64,000 nt of DNA from Panagrolaimus kolymaensis (taxonomy: Eukaryota > Nematoda > Chromadorea > Rhabditida > Panagrolaimidae). Below the pieces are notes generated by a model, which was not told the origin of the DNA, ran no database searches, and worked only from the letters and a program-made list of their open reading frames with translations. The DNA is taken from the NCBI GenBank assembly GCA_028622995.1, contig JAJQJQ010000017.1:1-64000 (forward strand). The letters are read 5' to 3'. Positions 11,862-22,955 of the stretch are shown piece after piece (positions within the stretch are counted from its first letter, which is position 1; each line of letters begins with the position of its first letter). The position numbers and the translations under genes are program-made.

Positions 11862-13814
11862 GAAGAGAAAAACGTGCGATGAGGAAGAAGAAAAAGAAGG
11901 GAGCGATTTTTGGTCATCCAGAAAGTTGTTTTTCTATTTTCTTTTATTTTTTTCCACCACGTTTTTCGCTATTTTCGTGAATCAACAAATACACAAAGGC
12001 ACTAAAAAAAGTATCGAGAAATCAAAATCTTCTGATTCAAAAAGTTAAATAAGCAAGCAAGTGTGGGGTTGAAGGAACGGCGCCGCTGATAAAAAAATCA
12101 ACAAAATTAAAAAAAAAGTTTGTTTCTAATTTTTGAAATTTTAAAAGATTTCATTTTTTTGTTTCACAAACAATTATGAATCATTAAATTTCTTTTTGAT
12201 TGCTCAATGTACATCCTTTTTTTTTTGCGCGGCAGTTTGTTGAAACAATGTCGAAATTGAAAAAGCTTGTTTATGTGAATGGAGTGTGAATCTTTATTAT
12301 TTTCCTTTTTCTTTCTCTTCTTATTTTCAAATCAATGGAGATGGATGATCAAACATCATTTTTTTCATTTTTTGAATGCCATTATTTTTTCCTTTCCTTT
12401 GGCATTTTTTTTTCAAGTTCCCCATTTTCGGCACGAAGATTGAAGTTCTCTCTCATTTTTTTTGCATTGTTTATGGCTTACTTCTTTTACATAAATAACT
12501 TGTTTGGATGCTTTTGAAATCGACCAAACACCAACAAAAAAATTGAGGAAAAGAGAAGAGGGAAAATGCAAAGTACAGGGTTGTCGTGTGTTTAAAGCAT
12601 CAACGACCGGTCATGTATGTATGTGCTTCATACACCCATCCATAAAAGTTGAACTCAAAGTAGAAGAATTGAATTAAAGACAAAAAAAATTGATACGTTT
12701 TTGTCAAAAATCATTTACACTGTCTGGAATTTTTTTTTTATCAAAGATTCTAAAATTGATTATTTCGAGGAAATAAAAACAGCGACTTTCATAGATTTTA
12801 TTCTTTGGAAACATGGGAAGAGAAAACAATAAAAAAGAGGGAAAGAAACTAATTGAAACTTTATTGTCTATTATAATGGAAGCTGTTTAAATTTTTTTTT
12901 AGATTTATGTTGATGCTCAATAAATTCACAAATGTCATAAACAATCATAAATAAATAAATAAAGTAAAATAAAAAAATGAAAAGTTGGAAAAATAACAAG
13001 TGCGAAATAAACAAGTTTAATCTTTATTTTTCGCAAGTTTTTTTTGTTGTTGCAATTTTTACAGTTAATTAAACATGGGATTATGTGTGATGTTTTTATA
13101 AACAATGAAGTAATACTCAAACTTCGCGATAATATGAAAAATACAACTAAAAAAAAGAGTACAACAATAATTATAAGACCAGATAAAATTGTATTCGTAA
13201 CAACCAAAAATTTCAGATCAATGTTTTGATTGATATTTAATGCTTTACTTAAGAGATAAAACTATATATAAAATAGCACTTTTTCTAAATTTTACCAAAT
13301 TACCAATTAAAAAATTTCGTGGTTGCAAAATGGATTCAATTAAAGATTATCAAAATTGTATCACTTTCTGCTGTGAGGAAAAAACAATTTAGAAAATTTA
13401 ATATTTTTGCAATTTACTCAAAATTATTGAGCCTTTTGAACATTGTTATTTTTTTATTTTCGGAATAGCTAATTATTTTGCTTAAATTTTTTCTAAGTTC
13501 CTTCTTTGAAAGCACCTCTTAAAAAAACAATAACATACTCTAACATAAAATATGTTTCATTAAACAAAGGCAGCTTGATTCATATATTTTCCTTCACTTT
13601 TTTGTTGTTGTTTTTGTCAGAAAAAGGATATTCTTTTTTGTTGTTGTTGTTGTCGTCGCCGGCCCCTAAACACGTCCCTCAAAAAGCAAGGTTTCGAAAA
13701 AAAAAATGAAAAGAAAAAAGGATAGAAAAACATCGCGGTTTTTTTTGTTTTCTTGCGAAATTTTTGTTTTCGCGACTAAAAGCGAATTGGTGTTGTCTTT
13801 ATTTTTTAGAAAAT
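11862..13814. other. Intergenic between divergent copies A and B
   Basis: About 2 kb of AT-rich DNA between the divergent copies A and B. Only short Phe/Lys-rich open frames occur. No repeat or RNA gene was recognised. Confidence 0.5.
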
Positions 13815-13840
13815 GGGCGGCGTTTTGCTTAAGTATAAAA
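13815..13840 (+). promoter_or_regulatory. Core promoter of copy B (GGGCGGCG plus TATAAAA)
   Basis: ATGGGCGGCG at 13813-13822 lies 19 bp ahead of TATAAAA at 13834-13840. A probable 5'UTR intron follows (13934-14083, donor GGTAAAAG, acceptor TTTCAG), and it contains an exact TTGTTTAC at 13978-13985. The same arrangement occurs at copies C, E and F. Confidence 0.65.
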
Positions 13841-14112
13841 GTGGTGGAACACAAGATTCGGAGCAATGTGTTCTTCTAGAGTCCCTCTTAAATCTAATAA
13901 TATCAGTTTTATAAAAATCTTCAACTTTTAAAGGTAAAAGCTTAAAGTTGAAGATTTCCTTTCTATTTTTTATTTGCTTGTTTACACTTTTTTTTATCAT
14001 TGCCTCCGTTTTTTGCGCTTTTATTACATTTTCTGATTCATACCTTTTTAACACTCTTATTCATCTTCTTTTATTAATTTCAGAAATTTATTTATACCAA
14101 ATTTACGATAAA

Positions 14113-14679
14113 ATGAATACTTCTTACCAACGCACTGAAATTCAACAAACTAACACCACTGGTGCAATCCCACGTGGTGCAACTGGCCCACTTCATCTTG
14201 AAACTAAGGAAGAAAAGCATGGCATCCTTCATGATATCAAAGAAGGAGTCAAAGATGCAGTTGTTGCTATAACCGGAAAAACCAGCCCAACCCCTAAAGA
14301 TCACATTAAAGAAGCCAAACACCTCCACAAAAAGGCTGATGATGTTTTGGATGACACCCATAAAGACTTCAAAAAAGCTGAAAAAGCTCAAGCCAAAGCC
14401 GATAAGAAGGCCGAAATAGCCAATCATAAAACTGAAAAAGCTTTGAACAAACAAGCCAAGGGCCAAGAACTCCTTGCTGACGCTGGAGCTGAATTGATCG
14501 AAGCTGGAGCTCAAATGCAACGTCAAGCTGGTTGCGATATTCATCAAGCTCCATACAATGTTCATCAAAAAGGTCAAGTTCGTCAAACAACATGTGTTGA
14601 TGCTATTGGCCAACAAGCTGCTGCTCGTGCTCACGATTCTGCTGTCATTCGGGATGTCCAATATTCCGCAGCTCACTAA
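14113..14679 (+). CDS. Array copy B: K-segment-bearing hydrophilic stress-type protein, subtype 2
   Basis: Single coding exon, 188 residues, starting at MNTSYQRTEIQ just after a probable 5'UTR splice acceptor; the hydrophobic stretch upstream in frame is read as UTR/intron. The clearest dehydrin-like K-segment is [15 protein letters not shown] (about residues 33-47). The subtype-2 cassette follows: GKTSPTPKDH, then a Lys/Ala/Asp-rich helix, then GQELLADAGAELIEAGA, then APYNVHQKGQVRQTT and a tail ending in AAH. No signal peptide or TM segment, so cytosolic or nuclear. The SPTP pair is a possible proline-directed phosphorylation site. A polyadenylation-type AATAAA lies near 14735. Function in desiccation or stress protection is inferred from composition and the K-segment resemblance. 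Confidence 0.82.
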   Translation: MNTSYQRTEIQQTNTTGAIPRGATGPLHLETKEEKHGILHDIKEGVKDAVVAITGKTSPTPKDHIKEAKHLHKKADDVLDDTHKDFKKAEKAQAKADKKAEIANHKTEKALNKQAKGQELLADAGAELIEAGAQMQRQAGCDIHQAPYNVHQKGQVRQTTCVDAIGQQAAARAHDSAVIRDVQYSAAH

Positions 14680-16413
14680 ATTCCAATGCTTTATAAAACA
14701 TGGTAGCGGCAATATTTCTTCCCATTCACTCGTAAATAAACCCAGTCTCTCTCTAATGCACTACTTTTTTTGTATTTAATTTGTAAATAGCTTCTGTAAC
14801 TTTTTTAAAATTTAAATCCGACACGATCTTCAAATTTTAATTTTCAAATGTATTTATTCCAGTCATTTTTCCTTTAATTTTTGCCGCCTTAAATTTCACT
14901 TTTTTGTAAATAAAATGATTACACCTAATTTTCTTGTATTAAAAAAATACTTAAACTACACACTTAAGCATAATCACGCACAGTAACAAAAAAAAAGATA
15001 AACAAACTAAAACAACAAAGCATCGTCGAAAATAAAAAAATAAGACGGAAAAAAATAGACATAGTAATTTCAAGAAAAATAGGCGAAGGATAACTCTTTT
15101 GAAAAACTCTTCCATCAAGTGGAAATAAAGTGAAACATTTTTTTTAGCAAGAAAACTTATTATCGTGCTTTTTAAACAGGATTTTAAAAAAATATTTTAC
15201 TAAGCTTTAGGTTTTCATTCAGTATGTAAAAAGGGGTGAGGAGATTTTAATTTTTTAATTATTAATTTAATCGGATTTTTAAAATCCTGTTTCTTAGAAT
15301 TTTTTTTGTAAAATGGTTCTATTTTTTCCAAAAAAAGCGAACTCTTTTCAAAAACAAAAAGTTTCTTGATCTCTTAAAGCTTTTGAACTAAAAATAAGAC
15401 CAGATGGAATTTATTTTTATTTTTGCCATGGTTCAAATGGATAAAAATAAAGCAACAACAAAAAAAAGATGGCACACAAGCATTTAAAAAAAAAAAAAAA
15501 AGTGTTCAAGCAATTCATAAGGTTCTAAGAAAACCTAGAATAATATTAAAATAGCAGAGGTTTCAAATAACATGCCTAAATCTTAATAATGTTGTTTTTT
15601 TAGATAAATGGTACTAAAAATTAATTTAAGTATCTTTGAGCAACCAATCATCCTTACAAGTTATAATATTCCAACTTTTTCCATTAATTATTGCTTTATT
15701 TTTACTTTTGATTTTTAATCTTTTCAGTATTTTTCTTTGCTATTTAAATCTTTGTAATTCCTCATTTTAAAACAATGGCATCTGTCGCATTTTTGCAATT
15801 GACATTGTTTGCTTAAGTTGGATTTGTTGGTTGCTTTTCTTTTGAGATAACACATCAAAGAACTAAATGCGTTCAATGTTCAACAACAGAAAAAAATAAA
15901 AATAAACAATATTTAAAATTGGAAGCTTTGAAGAATTTAACCTTAAGTTTTGTTATTAAATGAAATTAACGCTCAAGCTTTCGCACATTTTTAACAATGT
16001 GTTTAAATGTTTCAAAAATTTAAAATGTTCAAAATAAGAAAAAACAAAATTATGAAAAATTATGTATTTGAATTGAAATCTGTTTTTTTATTACGCTATA
16101 AGTGGAAATCAAAAATATATCCAAGTCTGTCAATAAATACAATTTTTAGAAAAATAAACAAGAATCAACAATTTGAATTTTTTTAGTTGTTTACGTTTGT
16201 TTTTATTTTTGATGATTGTTTTTTTCTTCTTCATGGAAATGAGACCGCAGCATTTGTTGTTTTTGAAAGATGGAAAAGAAATGTGGGCTTTCCCAGCAAG
16301 TTGTTGTTTACTTGTTTTCTTTTCTATCTCTTTCCTCTCTAGTGTGTTACGAAATTGATGTTTTTTCCCTTCGCATTTTTTTTCTCCTCCGCTGGTTTTT
16401 AATTCACACAGCG
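14680..16413. other. Intergenic between copies B and C
   Basis: AT-rich sequence with long A-runs and no recognisable gene. Two exact TTGTTTAC octamers lie at 16187-16194 and 16304-16311, the latter about 125 bp before the TATA box of copy C. Confidence 0.5.
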
Positions 16414-16443
16414 AAGGGCGGCGTCCAAAGAAGAGTATAAAAA
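16414..16443 (+). promoter_or_regulatory. Core promoter of copy C (AAGGGCGGCG plus TATAAAAA)
   Basis: GGGCGGCG at 16416-16423 stands 20 bp ahead of TATAAAAA at 16436-16443, the same spacing as in copies B and F. The start codon is about 100 bp downstream. Confidence 0.65.
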
Positions 16444-16533
16444 CAAAATGCATTTTTGCGAAGTCTTCAAGTTGAATTTTCGACTAAAAAAACTTACTTT
16501 GTTATTATAAACCTACTCTCTTTATTTATAAAC

Positions 16534-17169
16534 ATGGCTTCTCAACAATCAAGCTATTCTTACGAAAAAACTACCGCTTCCACCAATGCTGCAGCTGAAC
16601 CATCAATCAAAGAAACCGTCAAGGAAAAGGGCAGCGGTATTCTCCATGACATCAAGGAAGGAGTCAAGAATGTCGTTGACAAAGTCACCGGCAAAGACAA
16701 CAGCCACAAACACACTACCGAATGTAATGGCCGTACTTGCACCACATATGAATCCGAAACTGCTCATTACACCGAAGTTAGCGAACATGAACGTAATGCT
16801 CGTCTCCTCCGTGAACAAGGTGAAGCTGCTTTGAGAAACAATATTAAAGAATTCTCTGAAGCTGAACGTGCTCAAGCTCAAGCCCGCATTGTTGCTGAAC
16901 ATGCTAATGCTAAAACCGCCCAAGCTTTGAACAATCAAGAACGCGGTCAAGAACTTCTTGCTGAAGCTGGAGCTGAAATGATTGAAGCTGGTGCAAAACT
17001 TCAACGTGAAGCCACCGCTAACTCTCGTGAAGCCCCATACAACGTTCATGCCCAAGGTGATGTTCGACAAACTACCATGGTTTCATCCGCTGGTCAAGAA
17101 GCTGCTGCCCGAGCTCATGAAAAGGTTACAGTTCGTGAAGTTTCTGCAACTGCTGCTCGTACACAATAA
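16534..17169 (+). CDS. Array copy C: K-segment-bearing hydrophilic stress-type protein, subtype 1
   Basis: Single exon, 211 residues, starting at [12 protein letters not shown]; the in-frame extension upstream begins with TTG and is not needed. K-segment-like motif [16 protein letters not shown] (about 33-48), then [17 protein letters not shown] with the HxHx3Cx4C pattern, then [16 protein letters not shown], the Ala/Glu-rich helix, [32 protein letters not shown] and an ERA-rich tail. From about residue 56 it is nearly identical to copy A, although A lies on the other strand, so the two are recent duplicates or are being homogenised. The protein is hydrophilic with no signal peptide. AATAAA occurs near 17354. 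Confidence 0.83.
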   Translation: MASQQSSYSYEKTTASTNAAAEPSIKETVKEKGSGILHDIKEGVKNVVDKVTGKDNSHKHTTECNGRTCTTYESETAHYTEVSEHERNARLLREQGEAALRNNIKEFSEAERAQAQARIVAEHANAKTAQALNNQERGQELLAEAGAEMIEAGAKLQREATANSREAPYNVHAQGDVRQTTMVSSAGQEAAARAHEKVTVREVSATAARTQ

Positions 17170-18267
17170 ATTATGTTCAAACAAAAAATGTAAAAATTTT
17201 TAACTTAATTTTTTTAATTTTGATAATAGAATTTCTTGCTTTCTTTCTAAATATTTCTGTAGATTATGATAACTAACCACTGAATCTCATTTTTTTATAC
17301 TTCAATCTATCTTATATGTATTTATAGTGCTTGTCATTTTATAAATTTGTTATAATAAACGATTTTTGTAGTAAAAATTCATGTGTATTAATTTTACGAT
17401 TAAATCTCACAACAAAAATAAATAAAGAAGCTAAGACATTTATTAAATATTGATTGAAATTTTCATAGAAAAATTAAAAACGGCAGAATGTGAATATGTT
17501 TGAAATAAAAAAATCTTTGATTACAAAAAAAGAAGAATCCTTTTAACACTTTATTGAAAACTAAAATTGTGAAATTCTCTTCGCTCTTTTTTTTTTGGTT
17601 AACACACACAAAAAAGAAGGTATTGGTCTCAATAAAAGTTTTATAAATTTGAAGTCATAAATTTTATTTTCTGATGGTTTTACTTTGTTTGAAAACATTC
17701 GAAATTATAATAAAATAAAACTAACAATAGCATTTTTGACCTTTCAACACTTTAAATAAATATCTTAAAACAATAAAACGTATGAGAGGAATTTACAGTT
17801 TTTAATTTTATGGATTTATTCTTTTTTTGTTGTAAAAAATTTCATTTCATAAAAAACAAGCAACATTTTAAAAAAAATTGCATTTTTCTCACCTTTCAGA
17901 GTCATTTTTTGAGTTTTTCTTATTTATTCTAAAAAGATCCTAGACTTGTTGTTCTTTTTTTATTGCTGAGACATAAACAAAAACACATTCAAAAATCATT
18001 ATTTTTTAAATAAGAATGTTCTTCTCGAATTTTTTTCTTTTGCTTTTTGTTGTTCCACTGCACGCACACGTGTTGTTGTTGTTTTTGAAAGAAAGCATTG
18101 GCTTAAGCCAAAAAAAGATCTCACAAAGTCTTTCTTTTGTTCTTCTTTTTTTTTTTTGAAAACATCTCGCTTTTTTCTTCTTCTTTTTTCCCAGCGCAAT
18201 TTACGAAATATTTTTCTTTCTCTTGTTTCTTCTTCTTCTTCATCGTGGTCTTTGGTTCGCTAAAAAG
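17170..18267. other. Intergenic between copies C and D
   Basis: AT-rich 3' flank of copy C and upstream region of D. I see T-rich stretches and no gene. No exact TTGTTTAC octamer was found here, unlike most other upstream regions of the array. Confidence 0.5.
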
Positions 18268-18313
18268 CAGGCGGCCTTTATAGAGGCCTTTCGCCCATGC
18301 ATACATATAAAAG
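18268..18313 (+). promoter_or_regulatory. Core promoter of copy D (variant GC element plus TATAAAAG)
   Basis: TATAAAAG lies at 18306-18313. Ahead of it is CAGGCGGCC (18268-18276), a near-palindrome GGCCTTTATAGAGGCC, and TTTCGCCCAT, which is ATGGGCG in reverse orientation. The GC element of the other copies is therefore present but inverted or displaced. Confidence 0.5.
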
Positions 18314-18526
18314 CGAAGCTCTTTCGAAAAAAGTAATTCTATGTTTGTTGCACTGACTTTGCACTGACTTAAAAACTTTTAGAATTATTTTTATATGATT
18401 CTAATCAAATTTTGCGGGTAGCGTGGCGGAAGAAACTTAAACTAATGTACTCTGAATACCCATAAATAATCTTATCATTATTTTTAGAACCCTTTACTCA
18501 TTTCAAAGCTATCAAATTTTCAAAAA

Positions 18527-19162
18527 ATGAATCCAAACAATACCACAACTGTTTTTAAAAGAACTGATGTCCATCGCGAGCATGTCGTTAGCGGAGCAGG
18601 ACCCATTGCTCATCCTGAAGGAATAACCACCTCTGGAATCGTCATTGCACCTAATGCCGTCAACACTGGTCCACTCCACCTTGAGACTGAAAAGGAAAAA
18701 CATGGCCTTCTTCATGATATCAAAGAAGGAGTCAAAGAAGTTGTTGAATCAATAACTGGAAAAACCAGCCCAACTCCTAAAGATCATATGAAGGAAGCAA
18801 AACATCTTCAAAAGAAAGCTGAACACATCTTGAAGGATACAAAAAAAGATTTCAAGAAGGCAGAAAAGGCTCAAGAAAAAGCTGATAAAGAAGCTGAAAA
18901 AGCGAATCACGTTACCGAAAAGGCTTTGAACAAACAAGCTAAAGGTCAAGAACTCCTCGCTGAAGCTGGTGCAGAATTGATCGAAGCTGGAGCCATGTTA
19001 CAACATGAAGCCGCTGAAGAACAAAATGAAACTTCATACAATGTTCACAAAACTGGTGAAGTTCGCCAAACTACTTCCGTTGATGCCATTGGTCAAGAAG
19101 CTGCAGTTCTTGCCTCTCATACTCATCCCGTTCGTGTTGTTGAATATGGCTCAACTCATTAA
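18527..19162 (+). CDS. Array copy D: K-segment-bearing hydrophilic stress-type protein, subtype 2
   Basis: Single exon, 211 residues, starting at MNPNNTTTVFKR. It has a longer N-terminal region than copy B, then K-segment-like [17 protein letters not shown] (about 55-71), the subtype-2 cassette GKTSPTPKDHMKEAKHL, a Lys/Glu/Ala-rich helix (KKDFKKAEKAQEKADKEAEK), [17 protein letters not shown], then SYNVHKTGEVRQTT and a His-containing tail ending in GSTH. No signal peptide or membrane segment. Its first residues match subtype-1 copy A, while everything after the K-segment matches B and F. The protein should be highly charged and probably disordered or conditionally helical. Confidence 0.82.
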   Translation: MNPNNTTTVFKRTDVHREHVVSGAGPIAHPEGITTSGIVIAPNAVNTGPLHLETEKEKHGLLHDIKEGVKEVVESITGKTSPTPKDHMKEAKHLQKKAEHILKDTKKDFKKAEKAQEKADKEAEKANHVTEKALNKQAKGQELLAEAGAELIEAGAMLQHEAAEEQNETSYNVHKTGEVRQTTSVDAIGQEAAVLASHTHPVRVVEYGSTH

Positions 19163-20788
19163 TTTTTATTTCATAGAGAAAAGAGTTATATTTTATTTTT
19201 GCAATATTATATCCTTCCTTCCTAATCTCATGTGTATGTTATCTCATAAATTTTCCAAGCCGAGCTTTATTTCATCTCTTATGTAATTCTTTTAAAAATA
19301 TGTCCAACTTAAAAAAATATGGTTATATTTCACTAAATTTACCAAAGCTTTGCTCCATTTTTTGAAGTTCACTTTTTTACTTTCTCTTTACATTTATGCG
19401 ATTATTGTCTTTTTCTTTTTAAAAAAAATGTACCAATAAAAAACTTGTATTTTTTTTTCAAAAAAGCGTCGAAGTAAACAACACAATTTTTTTTTCAAAT
19501 AGGAAAACAAAGCACTTTAACAATGTTGTTATTGGCTTTTCGAAGATGGGGCTTTGCTTTGCCGAAATAAATGGGAAAAAAATTTTTTTATGCGAAAATG
19601 GGTTCAAATTTTTAGTTAAAAGAACCGGACAAAGCCCAGATGTTGTTTACGAAAAAAAGAGTTTCCATTTACTTCTATCTTCTCTTTTTAGCACAAAAAA
19701 AAAACATACAATATTGGCAATTCGCTTTTTTGCCATTCCCCAATGGACGAGGGCATTTTTGTAAAAGAAGCTTTTTGTTGTTCAAAAAAGGAAATAAACA
19801 TGTTTTCAAATGCGAAAATGATACTACGAAGAAACATATATGTATATGACTTGAAGTTTTAGCTTAAAATAAAATACAAGTTAAAAAAAATACAATTTTG
19901 TCCATTTGTGAAAGGGGTTGAAACTTAAAAAACTTTGGTTTAAAAAAAACAAAGCAGTAAAGCTTTTACGAAGGAAAGTTGTAAGATAATATTTTAAAAT
20001 TTGATATTATTCAATATGATAAAAATGTAACCCATTTTAGAAAAGAGTACCAAATTTTTGGTTGAATTTGACCTTTCAAAAAAAAGTTTGGAAATTTTTT
20101 AAGTGTAAATTTGCTGAGGAGAAATTTAAAATTGTTGTTTCATCAAATGGTTTACATTTTTTAAAGCTGTCATAATTCTATAATCGAAAATCATAATGCA
20201 TTCAAGCGAAATGTGTGTAATGAATAAAAACTATGTTTAAAAAATTTATGAATTTTTTTATTCGCATGTGAATCATGGACACTCTAGACTTTAATCAATA
20301 AAGGGTTTATTGATTCATTGTTTTTGTTTATTTCATTTCTTTTTTTGATTTTATAACATATGATTCAGTTCTTTTTTTCTTTCTCTGTTTAAATCTGACA
20401 TCGCTGGCTGAGCTTTAATATTTTGCAATTTTTTTTTTCATGGGCCAAGATAAACATTTTTTTAAGCCCAGTTGTTTAAAAACAGATAAATAAACACAAC
20501 AACAACAAAAAAACTTTGCAAAGTTTTTAACTTGAAAACATCCTTCTTGCCTCTAGCAGCAAATCAGCCCATGTCCATCAACAAAAAAAAAGAGAGAAAA
20601 CACACAATTTTTTATTGCGCAACAAAAAAATTCCCTTCATTGCTTTCACTTTTTTTGAGTCAGAAAATAGCGCTGCTGCTTTGTTTATTGTTGTTTTCTT
20701 TTTCAACGTTTTTTCATTTTCGAAATTGTTGTTTATGCATTTTTCTTTCCGCTTTTGCTGTCGTTCTTTGATGCTTTAGTAAAAAAAT
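19163..20788. other. Intergenic between copies D and E
   Basis: AT-rich sequence with only short low-complexity open frames. Exact GTAAACAA at 19474-19481 and TTGTTTAC at 19643-19650. Confidence 0.5.
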
Positions 20789-20817
20789 GGGCGGTGTTAT
20801 TTCGAATGAATATAAAG
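20789..20817 (+). promoter_or_regulatory. Core promoter of copy E (ATGGGCGGTG plus TATAAAG)
   Basis: GGGCGGTG at 20789-20796 precedes TATAAAG at 20811-20817 by 22 bp. A TTTAATTTCAG acceptor-like sequence about 30 bp before the start codon resembles the one before copy B. No good donor was seen upstream, so it may be a trans-splice acceptor. Confidence 0.6.
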
Positions 20818-20967
20818 CAAAAGCTTTTTAAATTCTTTTTCCAATGTTTTTTTGGCACTTTTTTTTATAAAAATTTTGATCGAGACGCGAGTTCTTGAAT
20901 TTTTATATATCTTTTCTAAACCATTATTTAATTTCAGAAATCACTTTAATCCTTACTTTTTGCAATC

Positions 20968-21685
20968 ATGTCTTCCACTCAATCCACCACTGCTACCTAT
21001 TCATCTGGCAGCACTTATCAAGAATCATCTATGAATGACACCGCTGAAAATGCCAAAGAAAAAGCATCAGGCATCATTGAAAACATTAAAGAAGGATTCA
21101 GCAATGTAATTGACGTAGTTGCTGGGCGCGAACCCTCCCATAAACATGACAACGCATGCAATGCAACCAGCTGCAAAACTTACTCTTGTGAAACTGCTCA
21201 TTACACCGAAGTTTCCGACCATGAACGCAATGCTCGTCTTCTTCGAGAACAAGGTGAAGCAGCTTTAAGAAATAATGCCAAAGAATTCTCTGAAGCTGAA
21301 CGTGCTCAAGCTCAAGCCCGCATTGTTGCTGAACATGCCAATGCTAAAACCGCCCAAGCCTTGAACAATCAAGAACGCGGTCAAGAACTCCTTGCTGAAG
21401 CTGGAGCAGAAATGATTGAAGCTGGTGCAAAACTTCAACGTGAAGCCACCGCTAACACTCGTGAAGCACCATATGTGAGTTTTGATAATTCTTTATTTTT
21501 TCTCAAAACCGAAATATATATATTTTTAGAATATCCATGCTCAAGGTGACATCCGCCAAACCACTTGTGTTTCATCTGCAGGCCAAGAAGCTGCAGCCCG
21601 TGCCCACGAAAAAGTAACTGTTCGTGAAGTCTCCCATACAGCAGCCCAAGTCACTGGAACTAATGTTGATGCCAATGCCATGTAA
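20968..21685 (+). CDS. Array copy E: K-segment-bearing hydrophilic stress-type protein, subtype 1, with intron
   Basis: Two exons, 20968-21474 and 21530-21685, 220 residues. It is the only array member with a coding intron (55 bp, GTGAGT..TTTTAG), which interrupts the conserved APYNIHAQGD motif exactly after the Tyr codon. The K-segment is weaker ([16 protein letters not shown], about 33-48). The subtype-1 cassette is kept ([13 protein letters not shown], same HxHx3Cx4C spacing) with an additional Cys pair region ([11 protein letters not shown]). The Ala/Glu helix and [17 protein letters not shown] are identical to copies A and C. No signal peptide. Divergence is concentrated in the N-terminal third, as if the C-terminal two thirds were homogenised. 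Confidence 0.83.
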
Positions 21686-21962
21686 ACAAAAAATATAATA
21701 TGTCATATAATCAATTTAAATTTCCTAATCAGTATTACGAATGTGCTATTAACTTTACCTTCCACTTAACTATATATTTTTTTATGATTTATTTTTTTTT
21801 GTTAAAAACTGTGCTATCATAAATCTTTTTATTTTAAACCTTTTTTGATAACAAAGCAAAAATAAACCAATGCAATTGTTTTCATGAAATGAAAACAAAT
21901 TGTTAAAATTATAAATAAAAAATAGTAATACTGCATTGATTTTTACATTACATATTTGATTC
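21686..21962. other. 3' flank of copy E
   Basis: AT-rich sequence with AATAAA-type signals near 21861 and 21913; nothing else was seen before the palindromic element. Confidence 0.4.
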
Positions 21963-22199
21963 TTAAAGGACGACTACACTTTCTGTTTTTTTCAAATTGT
22001 TTCAAACGAACCGCGGTTCTGTCCCCAAGTGGTAAAGTGCTTTGAACATCGAAAAACCGTAATGCTACAGTAATTTGGAAGTGAGATATTACTGTAGCAT
22101 TACGGTTTTTCGATGTTCAAAGCACTTTACCACTTGGGGACAGAACCGCGGTTCGTTTGAAACAATTTGAAAAAAACAGAAAGTGTAGTCGTCCTTTAA
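21963..22199. mobile_element. Perfect long palindrome, foldback MITE-like element
   Basis: Arms 21963-22074 and 22088-22199 are 112 bp each. By eye they are perfect reverse complements, separated by a 13-bp loop. Both ends read TTAAAGGACGAC / GTCGTCCTTTAA, so the element may be flanked by a TTAA (or TA) duplication. It has no coding capacity. The perfect match implies recent insertion or ongoing correction. It lies between array copies E and F, close to an exact GTAAACAA at 22372-22379. Confidence 0.88.
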
Positions 22200-22955
22200 C
22201 TAAAAAACAAAAAACGTAAAATATATAGGAGATTCCACGTTCTTGTAAAAATAATAAAGTTCTGGATTACGTTGAAATGCAAAAAATTTAAAACATTTGA
22301 CTCAATTTACTTTGTTTTTTTATTTTTTGTTCTGAAAAAAAGAATGGCGTTCTAATCAAATTTGATCACATGTAAACAATAAATCGAAATAGATCATTGT
22401 TTTAGCGTTTTAGCGTTTGGACTCTCATAAAACTCGAAGTGTTTGGAATGATATGATGAAAAACGGAGGATCAACAAAAGTGGAGGTATTAAAAGATTAG
22501 GCCGATGAAGAAGAAGAAAAATGCAAATTAATATGTACAATTTTTTTCAACCAAATGCAATCATTTTTTGTTAACTTTATTTTATTTTTCATCGTTAATT
22601 AGCGAGTAAATGAGATTGTCGTCGTCGATACGAGGAAAAAATTTGTCTGATTGTGATGTTTGCTTCCACGTTTTATTTATTTTCCCTGTGAAGAAAAAAA
22701 TACGAGAAAAAAGTTCAAAAATAAAAATAAATAAAACGTGAAGTTATTTTTTTTCTTTCGTTCTTTAAAAATTTCAAGAATCAAGGAACATTAAGTAAAT
22801 AAATAACAAAATAAGAAAAAGTTTGAATTCATAAATTTCCAAGATAAGAAGTTTTAATAAACAAAAACATAATTTCCTTGATTAAAAAAAAAGAAGTAAA
22901 CTTCTTTGGAAACATCACCTGGGTTTTCCACATTCTTTTGCGCGATTACAAAAGA
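22200..22955. other. Intergenic upstream of copy F
   Basis: AT-rich. It contains the GTAAACAA octamer at 22372-22379 and no recognisable gene. Confidence 0.4.

Noticed and set aside
18421..18450. GC-richer patch GCGGGTAGCGTGGCGGAAG considered as part of a tRNA
   Set aside because: No T-loop consensus or cloverleaf pairing can be drawn around it.
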